From NCBI GenBank assembly GCA_004764695.1, contig SMSO01000031.1, positions 6,071,261 through 6,135,260 of the forward strand: a DNA stretch of 64,000 nt. The letters run 5' to 3'. Positions 10,513-22,600 of the stretch are shown one piece after another. Position numbers and translations under genes: made by a program. Every line of letters begins with the position of its first letter. Within the stretch, counting starts at the first letter, position 1. Under the pieces are notes generated by a model. The model was not told the DNA's origin. It did no database searches and saw only the letters and a program-made list of their open reading frames with translations. The DNA is from Schizochytrium sp. TIO01 (taxonomy: Eukaryota; Sar; Bigyra; Thraustochytrida; Thraustochytriidae).

Positions 10513-10797
10513 TTTGCATCACACAAGCACTCCGAAAGTAAGCTCTTCAAAAGGAGGCATTTGCAGAAGGCACTCAAAAGCGAGAGCAGCGCGTTACAGC
10601 TCGCATGTGTCAAAGTTGGGCAACGTATGATCGTACATGGCATGTCCATGGCCAAGATGGCATTTGCTTAACCCGAAGGCCAGCTATCGATTGGCCTCGA
10701 AGACGTTTCAGAAGAGTTCGTCGCCGAGATGCTCAATCTGAGCCCGGCACATCTCTCACAGAAATGGTCACATGCTTGCCTGGTTGACGCGATTTAA
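10513..10797 (+). pseudogene. Protein-like frame interrupted by one TAA
   Basis: This frame reads as plausible helical protein on both sides of an in-frame TAA at 10669-10671: LQLACVKVGQRMIVHGM before it and LSIGLEDVSEEFVAEMLNL after it, ending with TAA at 10795-10797. It has no early ATG and no recognised family. It could be a decayed gene, an exon pair with an unseen intron, or chance. Confidence 0.18.
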
Positions 10798-12743
10798 GAA
10801 AGCATTCCCGCGCTCTTGCTCTCGGCCGGCTGTCTGTTAATGGCGTGGAATACACTGCAAACTCGTGGCAGCCTGGTTGTTGTTAGCGTAGATATCCAAC
10901 CTCGGATTTAGTGCTGCATCTTGCTTCAGAATTTAGCCAACGCAACGTGGCTTCTCCTGGCCAGATCCTCCAACAGATTCAAGAACCTGAGTGGATACCC
11001 GTAAATTTGTAAGAAGATTAGCTGTGTGTTTAAGTGGGCCGTGGTACATCAACTTTAGCCATTCGAACAACGTCTCAACGACCAAGTAAGCCTCCAAAAG
11101 TATAGTCATAAAGAGCTCCTTGAACACAGTGGTGGAGGTCCGCGCGAGAGCTCTCCACCTCGATGTCGAGATCCTATTTTTTATTAACAATAAACATACT
11201 TTTAGAAAAAAAAATGAAAAAAATATATATAAATTAAACTAACATTTTAAAAGTTATAACTGATTTGTTTTTTTTTTAAGATTAGGAAACTTGCCGGTTG
11301 TTCCAATTTTACTTTCTCTGTCCACAATAAGAATCAGTGGCGTTTAACAGGTGGCGTAGAGTATAACCAAAAGACGCCCAGCGGGAGCGAGCTGTAGAAC
11401 ATCTGCAAGAGTGAATGAAGGTTTGAATCTTAGTTTCTTTTATTAGCAAACTGGCCTTGAAGAATGCACCAAGATAGGTATTATAATGATAAGAATAATT
11501 GAAAACTTGCTGAAAACATTAATCAAGGTCTTTGGGGAAAGGGTCGAGGCAGCAAGCAGTTGGAAATGTACACGGTACTCAAATATCCAGGTAGCTCTCC
11601 CTGGTTCAAGTTATTTTTTATGGTTGCCTGTTCCGGTAGACCATAGTACGTGTAAATAAATGTCCTTTCTCAAACCTAAACCTGTCATCAGAATGCCAAC
11701 CTGAGGGGTTTATAAGCTTCAAAAATATACCAAACGGACTACGGACTACGGACTGGGCCAAGAAAAATGTTCAATGATCAGAGCTCCTCTGCGAATATAT
11801 GAATTTGAGCGGGCTGAAAATTTTACTCATTTCGTACATTTTGCAGCGTCACGAAAACAAAATACGAACCTAGTCACCTAGCTTGAACATAAACCATTCA
11901 CGTTTGCTACCGTTGATTTGGCGTCTGCGGTTCTGACGTTAGAAAATTAATTGCGGGGTTCATGCTCGCTGCATTTCATGTCCAATTCTATCACTGAGAA
12001 TAACCCAATAGATCCAAAGAATTCCAGATGCGAGCATGGCAAATGCAAAGGAGATGTCATAATCTTCAATGAAGTTTTACATTTTTAAAACGCTTTCGTA
12101 TAACAGCACAGGGCATTTCTCAAAATTGTGTCTCGCGACCCTTGTACGCACAAACTTTGCTCAACGCCAAGGTCCAAAGGGCTAAGAGACCCCATTTAAG
12201 CTATCTCGACCTCCGGCGTCGTGTGATACGTGCTGCTATTTAGCTATAATGTAATGTCCGACAAGGGTAGGTGCATTTGGCCGGAAAAGAGTGACTCTCA
12301 GCACTTTTTTTCTTTAAATTAAGAGAAACTTTATGCCAATCTTTTCTTCCTTCTTCCTTTTTTCTTCTCTCGGTAGTACTTAGATACCTCTACGCACTAT
12401 TCTTAGGTACGGGTGAACAAATGAAACACCAAATCATGGCCTCCCTACGAATACGCTCTGCCTTTCGTATCTCGATAGAAGAGGATGTTTCCTTGAGGCC
12501 TCTATGATTGATCTATAAAATCTCTTCAGGCCCTCCTGAACACTGCCGTCTTTTGATTGAATAATCAGTGGGGATAATCTGCACGATGCTGCCTCGTGAG
12601 GGTTCGAAAGAATAACCGGACAACCGCAGAACGACCTACTGCAAATAGCTCTCTCGAAGCAGTGGAGTTATAACAGATCACTTCTAAGACAACATAATTG
12701 CAGCTGGAGCATGACATATACACCGAAGCTAAGAGTCCAAACC

Positions 12744-13215
12744 ACTGAGCATGCCTGCCAGGCTTGCTTGCTTGCTCGCTCGCTCGCGCGCTGGCCAGGT
12801 TGCCTGCCTCTCGATTAGCGCATACTTCCTTCCTCGACTTGGCCAAACTAATTTAACCCAGAAACCGCGTTGAACCAAAAGAGTTTTCCTCATCGCAGGC
12901 AGCCGAATCTCCAGCTCTCAACGCAACGACAAGGAGTATGTTTCGTGCAGTCTCTCCGCTCGCCGCTCCATGCAGTCTCATATCCCGCAAACTCCTTCTC
13001 CCAAGTGATATGGCGCGGGAATTCCGCGCCACTGCGTGTACCCACGGTTCTTTTAGAACCTAGGCAAGCAAGCAAGCAAGTAAGAAAGCAAGCAAGCAAC
13101 GCAACAAAAACCAGTGCAGGTGCTCCAGCTACAGAGCGAACGAGCAAGCTCCATGCTCTGCCTGAACCAAGTCCACTCCAGTGTCAAGTCGTAAGAACCC
13201 TCAGAGGCCCTGCCT
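12744..13215. repeat. Dispersed GCAAGCAA / TTGCTTGC repeats in opposite orientation
   Basis: A TTGCTTGC-type run near 12765-12790 and a GCAAGCAA-type run near 13064-13100 lie in inverted orientation about 300 bp apart. TGCCTGCC runs flank them on the outer sides. A long imperfect stem is possible. Overlapping frames across it (one starting at TTG) are compositional artefacts. Confidence 0.45.
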
Positions 13216-14487
13216 GCCTGCGTGCGGAATTACAGCCAACGACCAACTGCAGCAAGAGAGGGAAATGCGATGAAGGTCATTCTGCCTGGAGGGAACTTTT
13301 TACCATATCAAGCGCACTTCTTTAGCGGCACTTGCAAAGCCAGGACTGCGAATGCCTTTGGAGAGACGAGTGAGAGATGTAGAATGAAGACCAGAAATCT
13401 GCCTCAAACCGCCGTCAGAGCCAAGAGAACTAACTCGCTTGCCTCCGTGACATGCTGCAATTGCACAGCGGAACTAGCTTTCGCTCGCATACCACTGCAG
13501 CCGTATGATAGAACCGAGCACGTTTTCTATTGCAGAATGGCAAGATCGCGAGGTTGGAACCCTGCGCAAGTGACAAAAGATTGATCTATTCGCACGTGCT
13601 GTTTCATCTTAAAAAACCTATTCCCCCCTTTTTTCTACCATGAAAAGGCACCTACCCTACCTACCTAAAAGGGTAAAGAAACATGTTTGTTTAAAGGCCT
13701 ATAAATAGTAAATAAAAAGAAGTAAAAATAAAAGTGAAAATTCCTAGTCCGACTTGGACAGTTAACGGATACCTGTCATCCTGCAAGCTCTCTATGGAGG
13801 ACTTCAATGATGTTGCAACAGCAAATGATGCGCAGGAATTCTGCTAATTTTAGTACTCGGCGCAAATTCTGCATCAAACATCAGCGTGCGCAACGATGAT
13901 GGCATATGAATTCGTATGACTGATGTAATGCTGGTTGCGTCCGTGGTTTGGGGAAACATAAGTTTTCCTCACGTCTAGCGACCCACCCTTTGATTTTGAG
14001 ATGTTGCCATGCTCTCTACGAAGGAGACACCTCTAACAAAGGGGGAGAGAATTCTGGGAAGCAGGGATTGACTTTTGGTGGCTTAATTCTTTCACGTGCC
14101 AGGCGCCATGGAAACTACCTAGTACCAAACAGAGAGAAAGCATTAGCTTTGTTTACTTATTCCACCCTTTCTACTCTTGGTAGGTGGTACCTTCCTAGGG
14201 TAGGGTAGTTCATTGTAAACAAAATATTATAGAGATTCGGGCGCGGAAGCGGCCCTGCGCACAAACAGAAGTTGCATCTATATTCTTTTCTTCAGTCTGA
14301 CAGTTTCTTATGTTTGGTAGCTGAAGGGAGTACATCCTTGTCATCTTATTGCGTAACCTAAACATGACTGTAGAGGCAGGTGTCATCATCAAAGATTATA
14401 ATGATATGTATTTCCTCCTTTTTATATAATTCTTCCTGGCACGTAAAGTTTAACCTGCAAAACTTGCATTCCTATGGTGACAAAGTG

Positions 14488-14529
14488 GGGCCGTTAAGGC
14501 CCAATCGCGGGTTAAAAATCGACCCGCGA
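14488..14529. other. Twin short hairpins
   Basis: Two adjacent perfect inverted repeats: GGGCC-5 nt-GGCCC at 14488-14502 and TCGCGGGT-9 nt-ACCCGCGA at 14505-14529. Both are GC-rich within an AT-richer region. The function is unknown and no flanking gene is recognised. Confidence 0.4.
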
Positions 14530-16683
14530 CTCAAAGACAATTCGTAGTTCATACTATTGCATAGGTAGCGCTAAAGTATGCTTCTGACAGCCTGGATATC
14601 ACGATCAGCTACATGTTTGCAATTTTGGAGACATTAGAAAACCTGGGATGTTGGGATGTTCCGAGATTGTCGTGGACGCTCATTTATTTCATGATTTTCA
14701 AGTCCGAATAACCAGTTTACACCACTGGCAGGAGAAAAGCTCGGCTTTGTGAATGAGCGGTTGGCGGAATTCAATAACAAATCATTCGAGCTGTCTTGAG
14801 TTTGATCCGTTTTGTTAACTTGTTGATGCCAATTCCAAAGAGGAATCAATCAGGAAGATACTATACCGAAATAGCAAATGCACGTTAATGTTTAGGTTAT
14901 GAATATCGGAGATGCATGTGATGATGTTTCAGTGGGCCAGTGGTACACGGTATCCTATAGCATTTCCCTTCTTTGTACTTTTAGGTCGGTTTCAGATTGA
15001 TTATTCGTACGATGACTGAGTGACTCGTGCTTCAATTAGACAAATAGATCATTCTGTGGTTAAAACATTTGAATATTCAAATGCTGTTAGTATAACCTAA
15101 ACTGAAATGCATGCTCAGCGGAGAAGATGATGTGAGTGTATTACCGTATATTGATTACCTTCTTGGAACTTAGCATTCTCTAGAGTTTTGATCTTGAAAG
15201 GGCAGAATGAACTTTGCACTCGTGCTGTGACTTTGGAATGCTCTCTAGAGAACGTTTACACACCTTTGGGTTTTAAACCTAGGCACTCTCCGAGCTCACC
15301 TCGAAACTTGTTTTGTTATTATTATTATTATCATTATTAAATTAAAGAATAGCCTCCCAACAAATCCTAACTAGCAAGATTACATCTAGAAAAGAACATT
15401 TCCAATGACATATTTCTGGGCCTGATGCTAATGTACAAGGCGTAGAGACCAACGCCAGACTCGTCTGTGCGATAAGATTGAGAAAGTGGAGCAAGTCGCT
15501 ACTAGCCAAATCTTCAGAAACTGTCAACTATAATCTAGCTTAATGAACACATTTCTACGTACACAATAGAATAAACCAGGAAGCCTACAATCGCTCTTGT
15601 TAGGGATGTTTGTGAGAAAAGAAGAAATTAAACATGAAATAGTGGATTATGATGCATGTTATGGGCTTGTTGTTTATTGATTCCAGGGAAGGTTACTTAA
15701 CATTGCATTAAAGTTCTAAGAAATGTAGGTATTGGCGGATTAGTAGCAAGGTTCCTAACTTGACTGTATCTTGTAAATTCAATCGCTTGAGACATATAAA
15801 CATAAGAAACAAAATATTCTACTGTACCTCTGAAAACGTTAGAACTTTTAAACCTCCAAATGGTAGTGACCATTCCATATAAATGATTAACTATAATTAT
15901 TTAGGTCCTTTTTTTTAAGATTCTTAGGTATAAGCAAATGAAAGGGCTAAGCTCCAAACACTACACGTGAATCAAATCCAGACGCCTCTGCCGTCTACAA
16001 AGAGATCGATAGAGGGTTCATTACAAAAGGCCTGGCTTGCGCGCCCTACCGGACTACCGAGAGTCACCGCAATCTTCCACTTTAGCTCTGCGAAAACTAC
16101 GATGTTATCGTTTTGCCTAAATCTGAAACCTACATTGAAACAAACTAATGGTATTGCTTGAATATTCGTTTTTCTTTCTCTTTTTATTTTTTCAATTTTG
16201 AAAAAACAATTAAAAAATTCTATTGTTATTGTTGTATTGTGTTGTGCCAGAAAAGCTCTGGTTCTAATACATGTCCGCTACTTCACTTGGTCCAAAGCAA
16301 TGCATCACCTCCCAAAATTATTCTTTCGACAGAGATCTAGGTGCTATGCTGAATTTGATCCTGTCTCTCTAGTTGGTTGGAGTTATTCTCAGAACTTTCT
16401 TCCTCCTTGGTTTCGCAGCGACTTGTACTATCTTGTACTGAGAGACTTTCTGTGGATATTGACTGAAAGAGTACCTTTGAAATTTTCACCACAGGCTGAG
16501 ACGGTGTCGCGAGACCAGCTGCTATCATCTGATCCCAATTTTTAGACCTGAGAAGATTTGATTCCAGCTATGGAAAAAACAGAGAAGACTTCGATAGCCG
16601 CGTGTCAGCAGAAGGGCATTTCACTTGTGGCATTGTGGTATGAAAGATATCTGGCATCACCTTTTGCAAAAACTTTGTTATTT

Positions 16684-19600
16684 TCAAGTATTGCCTTTAC
16701 TCAGATTTTGCGAAGATCGAGAGGATCTTCTAGTATTATTCTTAGTGGAACTGTTGCTGGAGGAAGCACGGGGTCGTTTTCCACTCGGGATGTCAGCAAT
16801 AGAAGACGGTCGTTGACCATCAGTAGCATTCGCATTGTTATTCCCAGATCTTCGTCTTTTTCCAAGGGAACCATCGCGGGGATCCTCAAGATGTGAAGGG
16901 CTAGAGAACTTACGAGGGCGCTTTCCTTGCTGACTATGTGACGGAGGAGACAGTTCTGAAGTGTTGCTAATCGCTCCTTCTTCTCTTTCTGTTCTCCTCT
17001 TTGCAGAGTCATCAGATATCATGCTTGCTTCCTCGTCTGAGTTCTCGGACTGAGAAGACCCTTCAACAATTTCCATGCTGCTACTTCCTTTACGTAAACA
17101 TAAAATGTAATCATCGAATTCATCCTTCATTTGAAGATGAAGAATTTCATTCTCTCGATGCGAAAGTTCAGCCTCTGCAGATCCCTCATCCTTTAGCTGT
17201 TTAAGCCATGTAATTGATCCTTCGTCCTTCTTTCGCACAATTATTCCTAGCAATGCATTCGGGATCACCACAGGAAGATGAAACGACAAATCATTGAGAT
17301 AGGGATAGTCGCTTATGATGCTCTCCCTTGGAGAAACTTCAACCATGCACAACGCAAGTACTTTCTTTTCTGTTTCACTGTTAGGAATTGATCTCAGTAA
17401 GCGCGCCTTCAAGTCGTTGGCCCAAAGCTCGGTACTTGCGTCATAAACCGAAGGAATTCTATTGGACATAATTTCCATAAATGAGAGTCTGTATTCCTTC
17501 AAACAAGAGAATTCATCGAGAGAATTATTGATGGCCAGATACCAATCCAATAGGTTTTGTGCATTTGAATCATCCTCTGGTAGAGACCTGCATTTGAGAT
17601 TTGTTTTGCAATGATACAGGTGGTTGACCTTCAAACAAACGAGCCCTTCCTCGTCTAAAAGATGATTAAACTCGACATCTTCCCAGAACGTCTTGCAAGG
17701 GTAGAATATCTCTCTTCGCACTGTCTCCTCGACGTTTAGAAAAACAAATGAGTAAACTGAGTACGTCACCTGGAAAGGCTTCAAAGGGTCATTAAGAGAT
17801 CCGTGAGGGTCTCGCCGAATACCAATCAGACCATACTTATTGGCTCCGCCGGTCACCTCATCTCTATTTTCAGCTAGATTTCTTTCGCTCACACGAGGTG
17901 GTGGTTCCAACCGTAACAGAGATTCTGGGGTTTTCATCTGTTTGTATTCACCCTTCGGTATCGGCTCAGCTTTATGATCATTAAGAACAATCTTCTCAAT
18001 CTTGTTCATGACTGAATCAAAAGAACACGCCTCCATACCTTCTCGATTTTCGTTTTTATCTGATTGATCTTCGAGATTTTGTTGTTGAAAACAAAGATTG
18101 ACGTTGTCATCCAGAAGCCATACCCACTTCAGACCTAGAGCGGAAGACAAAAGCTGAATGAATAAACGCGCATACCCAATCCCTCCCCCCTTTGCTGACA
18201 CCGTGTCTCCGGGTTGGTATTTAGAATCCATTCTATCAGGCATCCCGATAATGACATATGCAGAGCCAAAGATGTCTCTGTAATTGTCAAATTGTTCTCC
18301 GGACCTGACTACCAGACATACTACTGTTTTCAAGCCATCTGCTTCAGGCAAGGCACCTCGATAGTCTAAAAGTGCTGTTCCTGCCCGGTTGTAAGATGGA
18401 ACAAAAACCCACCGATGCGTTTGTGCACCATCCTGGAGATGTAAACTATTGTCGTGACTTAAGCGAATCGGATTAAACGATGATCTGTCGTCGTATGATA
18501 TCCCGTGAAAGCCATCTATTGGGATTGACAAAGCAGGAATGTTTGGGAGAACATGAGCCGTGCCTTCAACTGACACTGAGACATTCTCGTACAGCGAAGA
18601 GCCTTTGTTGTAGGCTTGATTAAAAGAATTGGTCACTGGGCGAGCAGCGAATTCAGTGTAGGCATTATCCGAGACTACCTCTACCTCAACTGGCTGGCTG
18701 TTCGTATCAACAGAACTTAATTGCTTGTGTCTTGGTGCACCTGCATAGTCCATCTTTGCACTGGTTACACAGTCCCAGAGAGACGCTTGCACATGCGCTT
18801 GAGCTTTACGAAGAATCTTTATAGGATCTAGGCAGTTCTCTTTCATGTTCATCTTCGCTATTGATTCATTTGCAAAATTGACAAAATCTTCGTTCTCGGA
18901 ATCTGATGTCCAGCTCTCGAATGCAGATTTAACAGCTGGATCTTTTGTAAATCTGCCGTCATAATTGATACACTTTTGCAAAGTAGTGCTGTCCAGCACA
19001 GAAGGCGGATCAAGCTTGACTGGGCAGTCCTCATTACGGCAAGCAGCTTCGAGTGCCTCAACTTTTTTTATACCGATTTTAGTCTGGATAGCTTCGCCAG
19101 ATTCCTCACGCAAGTATTTCAGATATGTGTCAAGCCAACTTTTTGCTTTTTGTGAAGAACTAACAAGAAGCATGAGTGTTCGCTGCTGCATCGCATTGCG
19201 ATGGTACTGTCCTTTGGCAGGGTGATTATAGAAGTTGCGTAGTGGACTTTGAATTGAAACTGTAAGGTCTTTCCAGTACGGAAAAATGCAATGCTGCGAT
19301 CTTACAAGAGGGAGGGCCTCCGGAACAACCGGCTCTTCAAAGTTAATTGCATTCTTGAGCAGACGAATGAAATGCAGATATGTTCCTGTTTTACCCTGCT
19401 GGCACTGAGCCATCAGAAGCAAGCGTTTGGGATCTTCGTCTTTGCCAGGCGTGCGCCCGACATCGTAATGTGGATCTCTGGCTGTCGCCTCTGGTTTTGG
19501 AACTAAAGTTTTCCGATACGACTCGATGCTATGCAAAGGATTGGTCACCGACAGCTTACCTTTGATATATTCACATTTAAAGCCTTGAAGTTGACCTTTC

Positions 19601-22600
19601 CTCTGCACGTACTTATCAACATCACCTGGAATGCATTGATCAATACGGTTTCCACCCCAACAATGCTCATACTTGTTCTCAATGGCTTGTGCAATCTGGG
19701 TTTTGAAGCGTTCAGGGCTCATTAGTACAGTCGGCAACACATGAACGTACATACGAACCTTCCAAGTTCCTCGCAGAGGCAGGTTCCCTGATGACTCTCT
19801 CTGACGAAGCTCCTGGGAAAAACGATCTTCTAGCTGCCGTTGTGAATCCGCATGAAAGCAGACATTATTTCCAGGATCAGATACAGCTACACTTCCACAG
19901 TCTATGAAGAATCTTTGTAACCAGATACCGATCTCCTCAATCTCAATCTTCACGTCATTCTCGTTCTCAATGACACCGTTACCGTTAACGCGAACTTCAA
20001 TATCACGAAAACCATCTTCATCTTTTCGCAAAGCTGGATAGCGACAGACACGACCAAACTCCTGGACAAATGTCGAATACGTTTTAGAAGATCGCAAACG
20101 CAAGTCAAGAAAACGCAACGAATGAGGGAATGTGTCCCCCATTCGTCCCTTTTCACACAAAATAACGATGGTGGGGAGATTCTCGAGGTCTTCATACTTT
20201 GCAGCTGCTTCCTTTTGTTTCGGGGCTCTCCCGCTACGAGTCTTATGCGAAGTTAGATTTTGCTCTGACGCCGCTCCCTGGTGCTTTTTAACACGCTCCC
20301 TTATTCCTTCGCGAGGACTGGAGCTGGCGGCTTGTTCAAATGGGTGCCGTAAATCGCGTTCCAGAGTCCATGTTTCTACTTGCTTATGTAAGCTTGTACC
20401 ACTACGGGTTCTGCCACGACCAGATTTCTGTTTGGATTCATGCCCACCAATATCTCCTACAACGCTTAAAACACCACCTTTGTTTATATCATCACTTGTG
20501 AGTTTAAGTCGTTTCAGAGCACTACGAAGGCCATCTTGGACCGACAAGTTCTCATCTGACTCGTAAACACGGATAACAGCCATACGCCCCGTGCGATACT
20601 TTGGGTGGATGTCTAAAAGGTCGTATACAAGACGATCAGTCTCATTATACCATTCTTCAGATGTGTTATCCTGCTCAGAACTTAGGTCTTCATTATGACG
20701 TTTGAGCTTTGACCAAATGATGTATTTCCATACAGCTCTCCATACGTGTTCTGAAAAGTTCCAATTGTCTAATTCAGCATCCTCTAATTCACTCTGATCT
20801 GTTTCGTTTATCATTTTTTCCAAGTTGTGCCTTTCGTCTGAAGAAAGGACCTCCTGAAACATTGATCTCTCCATTTCCTTTTGACCTTCAGATTCATTAG
20901 AGTCGGCAGCTGGACGTATAAGAGCAAAAAGTTCGCCCAAAGCTGTTCGACGAAGTGCATTTAGTAAAACGTCCATGACATGTTGTACGTCAGCCATCCC
21001 GGTTGCTGCTCTAAATTTAGTCACTGTCTCATCGGGCTGATCAAACCCCAGGATCTCGGCAAAACCAAGCATCTGCGCAAACTCCCTTAACTTAGATTCA
21101 TCTCTCACGCATGTTAAGTTGTCTTTTTTTGGAAGAAAAATGTCCTCCGCAGTCTCCATGGCCTTTGTGTCGAATAAATGTTCCCGGTCCACGCGATATA
21201 TAGCCAAGAACGTTAGAGACAAGATATAGTCTGTCATGAGAATATGACCATTATAAAGTGGCACATTCTTTGCGATGCTTTTGCTTGTTTTACGCGCTCT
21301 GCCAAGGCGTTTACCAAAGTTCGCATCTGTCTCACATATAGAAAGGAAGGTTTGGAAAGTGTTGTCACTGAGCACCTTTTGTCGCCTCCTTGGTAGGCAA
21401 TCTACATCGACAAAGAGACCTTTTCTCTTTCTTTCCTCTCCATCCATATCACATAGAATGGGCATCCCACTGGCCATGACATCGAGATATTTTTTATTTC
21501 TATGTCTCGGTGCTCTAATTTTTTTGTCAAAGTCATCTTTGGAAAACCCCAGCCAGGTAAGAATACCCGTGTCTGGATCAAAGTTAGAATCATCAAATTC
21601 TAAGAGACGGAATGGGTATCTCACTTTCAATTTCGTCTCGCCATTTCCAACAACTTCTACAGAAAACGTCATTGCACCAGAATTTTTAGTTCTGGGGGGA
21701 AGGTGCGCAAATTTATCTGACTTCGCCAGGGTTTCGTCAACAAGACTATGGAGAACTCTTACGTATGATCCGTAATCATGCATAGGAAAACGAAAGGTGC
21801 GATTATCATGGCCATGAACCGGAATCTCGCCACTGCTTGAAGGGGCCCTCGCACCGGCTATCAGATTGAAGCGTAGGTTGCTAACCTTTGCAGGAATAGC
21901 CCATGTTGCTGTCTCCACATAGTAGTCCATACTTCGATATAGAGAGGTCGCATTATACCAAGTAACAACGTTATTTTTGGGAATACGGGTGCATGAAGTT
22001 AAAGCATTCTGGGGTGTTGCAGAGACGAGTAGACGCAGGACACATGCACCTTTCACTTTCTTGATCTCCTTGTTTTCTGTGTTTTCCGTCTTTTCCGTGT
22101 TCTCTGTGGCTTCCTTAATTTTCTCATTCAAGAGTTGGTGATGTGCACCATTCAGTCCTGGCCCATGGTGACATTCATCTGCAACGATCAAAATCAGGTT
22201 TCGCTCATTCTCAGCCAAAGCCTGTAGCTGCTTCAACTGTTCGTTGACTGCGGGTTTCGGTTCCATTGTGTATTTCATGACATGTCCATCTGTCAGCATT
22301 GCAGCTTCAACTCGTTCTTTTGTTTGCTGTAAAAGTGAGTTGAAGTTTGGCACGAGAATGACAAAATGCACACGGTCAAACATTGTAGCCAACTTAGAGG
22401 GACTTTTGGAGCCAGTTAGAACCTCACAGGCTTTCTCAAAAAGCTTTTCGGCGACTTCGCGCTGTTCTGGATGAGCGAGGCCTTGGCTACCCTCTTCTCG
22501 TTCAGGGATTTCGTTGTCCTGCTCACTTTGAGCATACTCTGATGGCAGTGTAATTTCGACGGCAGGAATACTTTCACCGGACTGGTCAGGTTTCGTCACC

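Larger units (their letters stand above)
9030..16683. other. Gene-poor intergenic region (7.6 kb)
   Basis: No convincing complete gene was found between the protease start and the 3' end of giant gene A. Apart from the fragments listed separately (near 9.9, 10.5, 12.8-13.2 and 14.5 kb), reading frames are short, unlike known families, and overlap in several frames. T-rich and A-rich runs occur near 9330-9350 and 11205-11275. I looked for tRNA T-arm signatures and found none. Confidence 0.5.

Noticed and set aside
12565-13584. Overlapping frames of 80-151 codons on both strands
   Set aside because: They follow GCAAGCAA/TTGCTTGC repeats, start in part with TTG, and resemble no protein family.
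16337-16545. Acidic Ser-rich frame just beyond the 3' end of gene A as an extra exon
   Set aside because: A GTAAAG donor and TTCTCAG acceptor exist, but joining them puts this frame out of phase and reaches a stop.
21275-21775. 166-codon frame antisense to gene A, identical to one antisense to gene C (37002-37502)
   Set aside because: Identity follows from the gene-conversion tract; the matching frame in B is altered. It is a shadow of the sense gene.
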